Origin: JBIQLO01 sp044464175
GTDB taxonomy: Bacteria > Planctomycetota > Phycisphaerae > Tepidisphaerales > Tepidisphaeraceae
Length of the DNA stretch: 19,821 nt
Direction of reading: 5' to 3'
Assembly (NCBI GenBank): GCA_044464175.1
Contig: JBIQLO010000056.1
Span: 1-19,821, forward strand
Of the stretch, positions 6,652 through 12,445 are shown one piece after another (position 1 is the first letter of the stretch; every line of letters starts with the position of its first letter). The notes beneath the pieces were generated by a model. That model ran no database searches. It was given only the letters and a program-made list of their open reading frames with translations, and was not told where the DNA came from. The position numbers and the translations under genes are program-made.

Positions 6652-7650
6652 ATGCGTCGGGCGACGGCAAAAGACGTGGCGGCGGCGGTGGCGGTGGACC
6701 CGTCCACGGTGTCGCGCGTGCTGCATGGGAACAGCCCGCGCCACCGCTACGATCCGGGCACGGTGCGGCGGATTCGGGAGGCGGCCAAGCGGCTGGGGTA
6801 TCGCCCCAGCGGGACCGCGCGGGCGCTGCGCACCGGCAAAACCACATTGATCGGCCTCGTGGTGGCGGACATCGCCAGCCCCTTTTTCGCGGAACTGGCC
6901 GGACGGATTGAGCGGCACCTGGGCACCTCCGGATATCGGCTGGTGGTGTGCAACACCGATGAGCAGGCGGAGCGGCAGTCGGCGCTGATCCATGAACTGG
7001 TCAGCCATCCGATGGAGGGGCTGATTGTGGCCCCCTCGGGGACCGCCGGGCTGGCCGAGGCGCTGGCGGCAGGCGTGACGCTGGTGACGGTGGACCGCCC
7101 GACGCAGATTCGGGGGATCGGGCATGTGGGGCTGGACGATGAACTGGCCGGGCGGATGATCGGCGCGCACCTGGCGCAGCGCGGCTACCGCCGCGTGGGG
7201 GTGATCCTGCCGGACAGTCCGGACGACCCGGGCATCGGCTGGCGATTGATGGGACTGAAGCAGGGGCTGGGAATCACCGGGCAGGTGCTTTGGACCGTTC
7301 CCGGCCCGCGGACGAGTTTTTCACCCGATACGAGCGAGGCGGTCTGCCGGCAGGTTGAGCAGCAGAAACCTGATGTCCTTGCAGGGTTGAATCTGGCGAG
7401 CAATCTTGTGGCGCTGGAGGCGATCAGCCGGATGGACCTGCAGGTGCCGGGACAGATCGGGGTGATCGGAATTGACGATTTTCCGGCCGCCGCGTTCTGG
7501 CGTCCACCCGTGACGGTGGCGGCACAGCCGATCGAGCAGATTGCGCAGGAGGCGGTGAAGATGCTGCTGGAGCGCCTGGGGCGGCCGGAGGAGACGGCGC
7601 GGACGTTGCTGCTGCCGCCGGTGATGCGGGAACGGGGGTTGTTGAAGTAG
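6652..7650 (+). CDS. LacI-family transcriptional regulator
   Basis: A 332-residue regulator of standard LacI length. The N-terminal helix-turn-helix and hinge helix are clear: ATAKDVAAAVAVDPSTVSRVL (4-24), AAKRLGYRPSGTARALRTGKT (44-64). The periplasmic-binding-like domain follows: IGLVVADIASPFFAELAGRIE (67-87), a first-subdomain EGLIVAP, HVGLDDELAGR near 159-169, and a late IGVIGIDDFPAAAFWRPPVTVAAQPIEQI. It should bind a small effector, often a sugar, and repress nearby genes. A frame open further upstream is rejected: ATG at 6652 begins the HTH domain exactly and has promoter boxes at leaderless spacing. The stop codon TAG is part of a palindromic repeat. It is the first gene of the plus-strand set and probably controls both directions. 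Confidence 0.93.
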   Translation: MRRATAKDVAAAVAVDPSTVSRVLHGNSPRHRYDPGTVRRIREAAKRLGYRPSGTARALRTGKTTLIGLVVADIASPFFAELAGRIERHLGTSGYRLVVCNTDEQAERQSALIHELVSHPMEGLIVAPSGTAGLAEALAAGVTLVTVDRPTQIRGIGHVGLDDELAGRMIGAHLAQRGYRRVGVILPDSPDDPGIGWRLMGLKQGLGITGQVLWTVPGPRTSFSPDTSEAVCRQVEQQKPDVLAGLNLASNLVALEAISRMDLQVPGQIGVIGIDDFPAAAFWRPPVTVAAQPIEQIAQEAVKMLLERLGRPEETARTLLLPPVMRERGLLK

Positions 7651-7700
7651 GGTGGGCATCACCCACCTTTTTTGCGGATGGTGGGCGATGCCCACCCTAC
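7647..7700. repeat. Large imperfect palindrome (GTAGGGTGGGC type)
   Basis: Arms 7647-7667 and 7680-7700 are complementary at 20 of 21 positions around a 12-base T-rich spacer; each arm is itself nearly palindromic (GGTGGG...CCCACC). Elements with the ends GTAGGGTGGGC / GCCCACCCTAC are familiar as dispersed repeats in some bacterial genomes. The left end supplies the LacI stop codon and the right end lies 10 bases before the M24 start. A hairpin with a T run in the loop, not after the stem, is not a standard terminator. Confidence 0.8.
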
Positions 7701-7710
7701 ACGGAGAGCT

Positions 7711-8871
7711 ATGAGCATTCCAACCATACCGGACAGTGAATTCGCCCAGCGGATCGAGCGGGCGCGCCAGTTGGCTAAAGAGGCGGGATACGATGCCCTG
7801 CTGGTCAACTCCAACGAGGCGGACCTGGCGAACGTGCGCTATTTCAGCGACTACTGGCCGATTTTTGAGATTGCCGGCGTGCTGATTCCGGTGAACGGCA
7901 AGCCGGCGCTGTTGATCGGGCCTGAAAGCGAGGCCTTCGCCAAAGACCGCAGCAAGATTCCGACGGTTCACAAGATGCTGGAATACCGCGAGTCGGCCGA
8001 CCCGGCCTATCCGGGCGTGGCGGTGAAGACGTTCAAGGAGGTCTTTGCCGAGGCGGGCGTGGGCGATCCCAAGCGCATCGGCATCGGCGGGTATCTGGTG
8101 ACGACGGCGCCCGTGCTGGATGGCCTGAAGGAGGCCTTCCCCAACGCCAGGATCGAACGGGGCGACCAAATCATGTTCAAGCTGCGCGGCGTGAAATCGG
8201 CGGCGGAAATTGCCTGCCTGAAAAAGGCGTTTGAGATTTCCGAGAAGGCGGCCGAGGAAGTGATCCGCCAGATCCGCCCCGGCATGACCGAACTGCAGGT
8301 GGTCGGCATCGCCCAGAAAGCGCTGTATGAAGGGGGCGCGGAGTATGAGGGGCACCCGACTTACATTCTCTCCGGGCGCAGCTCGCGCCACGCCATCAGC
8401 CGCCCCACCCACAAGGTGATCGAAAAGGGGGACCTGGTGCAGCTCAACGTGGGCGCGCGAGTCAGCGGCTATTCCTCCAGCGTCGGGCTGCCGGTCTGCA
8501 TGGGGACGATGAACGCCGAGCAGCGCAAGCTGGTGGAGTTCGGATTGAAGGCGCACGAGTGGACGGCCCAGCAACTGAAGGCGGGCGTCATTGCGGCCGA
8601 CGTTGCTAAGCGCTACAAGCAGTTCTTCGCCGATAACGGCATGAGCCAGGTCTACCTCTACGGCCCCTGCCACAGCATCGGCATCGTCGAGGTGGAGCCG
8701 CCATGGATGGAGGAGATCAGTCAATATCCGCTGCAGGAGAACATGACCTTCCAGGTGGACACCTTCTGCTCGGCCCCCGACATGGGGCTGCGCTTTGAGA
8801 ACGGCGGGCGCGTCACCGCCACCGGGTTCGAGCCGTTCAGCGGGAAATTGAAGAAGGTGGTTGAAATCTAA
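7711..8871 (+). CDS. M24 (pita-bread) family protein, creatinase/prolidase-like, metal site degenerate
   Basis: A 386-residue protein with the two-part M24 layout: a creatinase-like N-terminal domain (1-160) and a pita-bread domain (165-386). The five metal ligands of M24 aminopeptidases are D, D, H, E, E. Here the matching sites are N246 (QLNVGA), S257 (GYSSSVG), H321 (PCHSIGIVEVEPPW), D350 (FQVDTF) and E363 (RFENGG), so at least two are lost. Creatinase, a metal-free family member that cleaves C-N bonds, also has Asn in the first position. H227 (SSRHAISRP) may be the substrate His. The enzyme may be a creatinase-type amidinohydrolase-like hydrolase or a non-catalytic protein. ATG at 7711 has GGAGAG 2-5 bases before it, directly after a repeat. 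Confidence 0.88.
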   Translation: MSIPTIPDSEFAQRIERARQLAKEAGYDALLVNSNEADLANVRYFSDYWPIFEIAGVLIPVNGKPALLIGPESEAFAKDRSKIPTVHKMLEYRESADPAYPGVAVKTFKEVFAEAGVGDPKRIGIGGYLVTTAPVLDGLKEAFPNARIERGDQIMFKLRGVKSAAEIACLKKAFEISEKAAEEVIRQIRPGMTELQVVGIAQKALYEGGAEYEGHPTYILSGRSSRHAISRPTHKVIEKGDLVQLNVGARVSGYSSSVGLPVCMGTMNAEQRKLVEFGLKAHEWTAQQLKAGVIAADVAKRYKQFFADNGMSQVYLYGPCHSIGIVEVEPPWMEEISQYPLQENMTFQVDTFCSAPDMGLRFENGGRVTATGFEPFSGKLKKVVEI

Positions 8872-8877
8872 AGGAGG
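8872..8877 (+). promoter_or_regulatory. Perfect AGGAGG placed 62 bases before its start codon
   Basis: AGGAGG directly follows the M24 stop and is the best Shine-Dalgarno sequence in the window, but the next in-frame start, ATG 8940, is 62 bases on. The intervening hairpin (8881-8933) would leave 3 + 6 unpaired bases, an ideal 9-base spacing. Confidence 0.6.
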
Positions 8878-8880
8878 TTG

Positions 8881-8933
8881 TTTGTTATTTGCTATTTGTG
8901 AATGGACACAAATAACAATTAACAAATAACAAA
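8881..8933. repeat. AT-rich palindromic element between M24 and deacetylase genes
   Basis: TTTGTTATTTG (8881-8891) is a perfect 11-base inverse of CAAATAACAAA (8923-8933). A second copy of CAAATAACAA lies at 8909-8918, so the same left arm can pair with either. The low GC contrasts sharply with both neighbouring genes, indicating an inserted element. Confidence 0.75.
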
Positions 8934-8939
8934 TGACCA

Positions 8940-9836
8940 ATGACTCACAACGACCTGACCGTCGTTCTCGGCTTTGACATGGAGACCGACGTCGGCAGCT
9001 TCACGCCCTTTTACGAGGGGCTGACCAAGGGGACGCCCCTGCTGATGGAACTGCTGGCCGACAAGGGCGTGACCAGCACCTGCTATTTTGTCGGGCAGGC
9101 GGCCAAGGACCATCCGGAGGTGGTGAAGGATGTGAAGGCGGCGGGGCATGAAATCGGCTGTCACAGCCTGTTCCACGAAACCGTCGGCAAGAGCATTTTT
9201 CCCATTCCCAATCTCTATCCGCTGCTGGATCACGAGGTGAAGCCGCGGCTGGAACTGGCGACGAAGTGGGTGGCCGAGGCGGCGGGAGAGAATCCCGTCT
9301 CCTTCCGCTGTCCGCGGTTGTTCGGCTCCACGGCGGTTTGCAACGCGCTGGAGGACCTGGGCTATGTCTCGGACGCCAGCTTTCCCATGTATCACTACGG
9401 CGCGCCCATCGTGCCGTATCACCCGAGCCGGGAGGACTGGACCAAGCCGGGGGACATGAAGCTGGTGCAGATTCCCAACTTCGCGGACCTGACCATCGAG
9501 TCGAAGGACCCCTATGGGCGCGACCGCGACCAGTGGCCGCTGTTTCGCACGGAAGGGGCCGAGGCGCTGCTGGTGCACGTGGACCGCTTCATCGGATATG
9601 CCCGGAACCTGAACAAGCCGCCGGTCCTCTGCTTCTACTTCCATCCGTGGGAATACTGGCCCATGCCGCAGGGATTGCTGCATTTCGGCGAGGCGTCGGT
9701 GAAGCCGGATGAATTTCTGGTGAAAAACTGCGGTCCGGAGGCGATCAAGCAGATGGGCCTGCTCATTGACGCGCTGAAGGAGCGCGGGGGGCGGTTTGTG
9801 ACGGCCAAGGAATGTGCCGCAGCATGGACCGCGTAG
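8940..9836 (+). CDS. Polysaccharide deacetylase family protein (NodB domain, PgdA/PuuE-like)
   Basis: A 298-residue single-domain carbohydrate esterase-4 type protein. The motif set is complete: motif 1 GFDMETD with D13 and E15 (the D-x-E form seen in Helicobacter PgdA and allantoinase-like PuuE), motif 2 GCHSLFH with metal ligands H75 and H79, motif 3 SFRCPRL, and a late FYFHPWEY holding the catalytic His. There is no signal peptide, so it acts in the cytoplasm. That argues against a cell-wall substrate and for a soluble N-acyl or cyclic amide molecule. The family hydrolyses N-acetyl groups or, in PuuE, allantoin. Start ATG 8940 keeps the motif 1 frame; ATG 8933 is out of frame. It is co-directional with the M24 gene upstream. 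Confidence 0.88.
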   Translation: MTHNDLTVVLGFDMETDVGSFTPFYEGLTKGTPLLMELLADKGVTSTCYFVGQAAKDHPEVVKDVKAAGHEIGCHSLFHETVGKSIFPIPNLYPLLDHEVKPRLELATKWVAEAAGENPVSFRCPRLFGSTAVCNALEDLGYVSDASFPMYHYGAPIVPYHPSREDWTKPGDMKLVQIPNFADLTIESKDPYGRDRDQWPLFRTEGAEALLVHVDRFIGYARNLNKPPVLCFYFHPWEYWPMPQGLLHFGEASVKPDEFLVKNCGPEAIKQMGLLIDALKERGGRFVTAKECAAAWTA

Positions 9837-9845
9837 AACGCCAAG

Positions 9846-9906
9846 ACATGAAAACATGAAACATGAAGCATTTTCTTTGACCGCTTCATGTTTCATGTTT
9901 TCATGT
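9846..9906. repeat. Perfect 24-bp inverted repeat with T run
   Basis: The arms 9846-9869 and 9883-9906 are perfectly complementary over 24 bases, around a 13-base AT-rich loop. They are built from CATGAAA-like units, so each arm also holds short direct repeats. TTTT follows at 9907-9910. A transcript would form a very long stem followed by U residues, resembling a terminator between the deacetylase and the next gene. The low GC content suggests a mobile or dispersed element. Confidence 0.85.
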
Positions 9907-9953
9907 TTTTATGCATTGATTCTGAAATCCATTGACTCAAAAAGGAACCACCC

Positions 9954-11735
9954 ATGTCCCCCACCTCTCCCCGCATCTGGCGCTCGCCCAACAGTTCCTT
10001 TTATCAGCAGGAATGCCTGGATGCCCTGACGGTGTACACGGATGAGGAACTGGCCGGGATTGCTTCCCACGGCTTCAACGGCATCTGGCTGCGCGGGCGG
10101 CTGGCGGAGATGGTGCAGTCGAGCATTCTGCCGGAATTGAATCAGCCCCAGGCCCCCAGGCAGCTTGAAACGCTGCGGCAGCTGATCGAGCGCGCCGGTC
10201 GCCATGGGATCAAGGTCTGGCTCTTTTTCAACGATCCGCTGGCCCCCCTGTCCGATGCCCCGATCTGGACAACGCACCCGGAACTGAAGGGGGAGCCGCA
10301 TTTCCACGCCGTCCAGGGCGAGGAGCATGAATACACCGCCCTGTGCACCTCCCACCCCACCGTGCAGGCGTATATGCGCGACGCCACCGCCCAGGTGATG
10401 CAGGGTCTGCCGGGGCTGGGAGGCGTGCTGCTGATCACCGCCAGCGAGCATCACAGCCATTGCTGGTCGCACCACCCGCTGTTCAAACATCAATACCATG
10501 AGCAGGAAATCAAACCGATGCGCTGTCTCCGCTGTGCCCAGCGCAAGCCGGAAGAGGTTGTGGGCGAGCTGGTAGGATTCTGGCAGGAGGCCGCCCGAGC
10601 TGCTGCCACGGAGCAGGGGGAGCCGCGCGTGGTGGCGTGGAATTGGAGCTGGTCGATGTGGTATCCCGAACCCCAGAAGCCCGTCATCGACGCCCTGCCC
10701 GAGGGTGTGTCGCTGATGGCCGACTGGGAGCGCGGCGACCATCGCCCCTTCCAGGGCAAGACCATCCCCATTGATGAATACTCCCTCTCTTTCACCGGCC
10801 CCAGCGAACGGTTCAAGGGCTCGCAGGCGGCCGCCCGCCAGAAAGGGCGCTCGATGTTCGCCAAGCTCCAGTTCGGCACGACGCATGAACTGGCGACCGT
10901 GCCCAATCTGCCGCTGATGCCCAGTGTGCATGGCAAGCTCAATGGCCTGAACGAGCGCGGCGTCGAGGGGTTCATGGGCACCTGGAATTTCGGCTGCGGT
11001 CGGACGCTCAACACCTTCGCCAATAAAATCCTGAGCGATGATCCCCGGCGCGCGGCCGACAAGCAGAATTTTTACGCCGACCTGACCACGAAGTACCTGG
11101 GCCTGTCCGATCCCACGCCGCTGGCCCAGGCGTGGGAGGCGTTTACCCGCACGTTCCAGCAATATCCCTTTTCGATCGGGCTCACCTACTATTCCTTCTT
11201 CAACTACGCCCCGGCCTATCCCCTCTCGCTGGAATACCGCGGTCGGCGCATGGGCCCCAGTTGGATGGCCCACGAACCCTGGGGCGATGACATCGACACG
11301 GGCATCCGTCCGTTCACCGCCGAGGAAGTGCTCAACGCCTTCGTCCCGATGAGCGAGCAATGGGCCGCCGCGCTGGCGGGCTATGTCGCCGCCCTGGCCC
11401 AGCCCGGCGGCACGCCCGAGCAGCAGAAGCGGCGATGGGAGGAGTCTTCCTGCGCCCGGATGATCGGCGTGCATCTGCGCAGCGCGGCCAACATCATGCG
11501 CTTCCACCTTTGGCGCAAGCCGAAGCTGGCGGGGCGCAGCGGCCCCTTTCCGTGGCACATCGAGCCGGACGCATCCCTGCGGCCGATTGTCGCCGATGAA
11601 ATCGAATCGGTCCGCCAGGCGATCCCGCTGGCCGAAGCCGACCCTCGTTTGGGTTTCCACCAGGAATGCCAGGCTTACTTCTACACGCCGGCACATTTGA
11701 AGAGAAAGCTGGAGGCGCTGGAAAGGATGATTTGA
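9954..11735 (+). CDS. Large TIM-barrel glycoside hydrolase-like protein of unknown family
   Basis: A 593-residue protein with no signal peptide. The first 330 residues follow a beta/alpha barrel pattern: GFNGIWLRG (40-48), RAGRHGIKVWLFFNDP (80-95), GLGGVLLITASEHHSHC (154-170), RVVAWNWSWSMWYP, then VSLMADWE. E165 in TASEH is a possible catalytic acid. A cysteine set follows (C170, then C191-L-R-C194 with His residues between), suggesting a structural zinc site. The C-terminal third (about 365-590) is helical, with GTWNFGCGRTLNTFANKI in between. I do not recognise an established family; a glycosidase acting on an intracellular sugar is the best guess. ATG 9954 has AGGA 9 bases upstream. It is last in the LacI-led set and sits behind the 24-bp inverted repeat. 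Confidence 0.75.
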   Translation: MSPTSPRIWRSPNSSFYQQECLDALTVYTDEELAGIASHGFNGIWLRGRLAEMVQSSILPELNQPQAPRQLETLRQLIERAGRHGIKVWLFFNDPLAPLSDAPIWTTHPELKGEPHFHAVQGEEHEYTALCTSHPTVQAYMRDATAQVMQGLPGLGGVLLITASEHHSHCWSHHPLFKHQYHEQEIKPMRCLRCAQRKPEEVVGELVGFWQEAARAAATEQGEPRVVAWNWSWSMWYPEPQKPVIDALPEGVSLMADWERGDHRPFQGKTIPIDEYSLSFTGPSERFKGSQAAARQKGRSMFAKLQFGTTHELATVPNLPLMPSVHGKLNGLNERGVEGFMGTWNFGCGRTLNTFANKILSDDPRRAADKQNFYADLTTKYLGLSDPTPLAQAWEAFTRTFQQYPFSIGLTYYSFFNYAPAYPLSLEYRGRRMGPSWMAHEPWGDDIDTGIRPFTAEEVLNAFVPMSEQWAAALAGYVAALAQPGGTPEQQKRRWEESSCARMIGVHLRSAANIMRFHLWRKPKLAGRSGPFPWHIEPDASLRPIVADEIESVRQAIPLAEADPRLGFHQECQAYFYTPAHLKRKLEALERMI

Positions 11736-11750
11736 GGTGTGACTGACACC
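11736..11750. terminator. Short palindrome in the gap between convergent genes
   Basis: GGTGT-GACTG-ACACC begins one base after the stop of the hydrolase-like gene and fills most of the 22-base gap to the antitoxin stop. A 5-bp stem without a T tract is weak as a terminator; it may be a remnant of another dispersed repeat. Confidence 0.35.
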
Positions 11751-11757
11751 GTTCTGT

Positions 11758-12087
11758 TCATCCCGCCTCGGCCAGCACGCGCTGAAGACCGATCGAGATC
11801 AACTCTGAGCGGTTCAACCCCTGCTGTTTGGCAAGGGCATCCGTCTTTGCCAGAAGCTTCTGCTCGATCGTGATCTGGACCCGGCGTGAGCCCGCACCGA
11901 CGCGCGGCCGGCCGCGGCGCTTTGCTCTCCGCCAAGTCTTTTGCTGCGCGGCCGTCAGAGGCTTGCCCGGCAATCGCCCGCCCGCCAAGGGTTTGTCCAA
12001 TTCAGCCGTCGCCTGCCGCAGTTCGTCGGTGTTCAGGCGGGTCCATTCCTCAAAGGTTTTTGGCTCTGTCCTGAATTTCGTTTTCAT
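11758..12087 (-). CDS. Ribbon-helix-helix (CopG-like) antitoxin of a BrnT-type module
   Basis: A 109-residue basic protein. The C-terminal part, RRVQITIEQKLLAKTDALAKQQGLNRSELISIGLQRVL (about 68-105), fits a ribbon-helix-helix DNA-binding domain: one strand, then two helices. The N-terminal part contains FEEWTRLNTDELRQATAELDKP and a basic linker KTWRRAKRRGRPRVGAG (50-66), a layout found in antitoxins paired with BrnT-like toxins; it is not a classical BrnA. Its ATG overlaps the full-length toxin frame by four bases (ATGA), as expected for a toxin-first operon. It should neutralise the toxin and repress the promoter at 12361-12366. It appears intact although the toxin is broken. Confidence 0.8.
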   Translation of the reverse strand: MKTKFRTEPKTFEEWTRLNTDELRQATAELDKPLAGGRLPGKPLTAAQQKTWRRAKRRGRPRVGAGSRRVQITIEQKLLAKTDALAKQQGLNRSELISIGLQRVLAEAG

Positions 12088-12353
12088 CGCCTATTCCTTC
12101 GCAGCGTTCGCTTTTCCGAATCAGCCAAGGGACGTGCATGCACGACATAAACCACGCCACCCGGGCTGAAAACTTAAACTACCTGCAGGTAGTCACCGTG
12201 CCGGCATTGCCCCCAAACCAGGTACTTGCCATTTCCGATAAACCTGGGGAATGGCCGCCGGGCACGCTCCACCACAAATTCCGCTTCATCCGGTGTGATT
12301 CCATGCTCGGCCAGATGTTCCACATTCCATTCGTTCCAGCGGAACTCGGCCAT
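12084..12353 (-). pseudogene. BrnT-like toxin interrupted by an in-frame stop codon
   Basis: From ATG at 12353, 59 codons (MAEFRWNEWNVEHLAEHGIT...GQCRHGDYLQVV) end at TAA (12176-12174). Without any frame change the reading continues VFSPGGVVYVVHARPLADSE, then a basic tail KRTLRRNRR and TGA at 12084-12086, which overlaps the antitoxin ATG. The joined 89-codon frame has the length and both halves of the BrnT ribonuclease family (PF04365): the W-N-x-x-N-x-x-H-x-x-x-HG start, and the final Y-V-x-HARP-x-x-x-x-K-R. The stop replaces a residue in a core beta strand, probably Tyr in relatives, and removes the conserved HARP segment. An upstream in-frame ATG at 12371 would put the promoter inside the gene, so 12353 is preferred. 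Sequencing error or stop readthrough cannot be excluded. Confidence 0.8.
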
Positions 12354-12360
12354 GCAGGTT

Positions 12361-12366
12361 ATTATA
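12361..12366 (-). promoter_or_regulatory. Perfect TATAAT box of the toxin-antitoxin operon
   Basis: TATAAT on the minus strand ends 7 bases before the toxin ATG at 12353, predicting a leaderless transcript. A second TATAAT, facing the other way, lies at 12371-12376, so the 92-base divergent region may also fire toward glcE. Confidence 0.5.
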
Positions 12367-12431
12367 CACATATAATTCTTCGCGGACCACGCCGATTCCT
12401 CAAACCTGTTTCCTCCGCCGCCCCGTCATCG

Positions 12432-12437
12432 TATGAT
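12432..12437 (+). promoter_or_regulatory. Candidate -10 box for leaderless glcE transcript
   Basis: TATGAT ends 8 bases before the glcE ATG at 12446. The -35 region is weak (TTTCCT at 17-base spacing). A competing start from TATAAT at 12371-12376 would give a leader of about 63 bases. Confidence 0.4.
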
Positions 12438-12445
12438 CGCGGGGG

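Noticed and set aside
7321..8940. Long minus-strand open frame (539 codons)
   Set aside because: It is the complement of the LacI end and the M24 gene, and it runs through two palindromic repeats; no domain is visible.
9909..11696. Long minus-strand open frame (595 codons)
   Set aside because: It is the shadow of the 593-residue hydrolase-like gene. The plus-strand protein has barrel-like hydrophobic strands and a ribosome site; the minus frame has neither.
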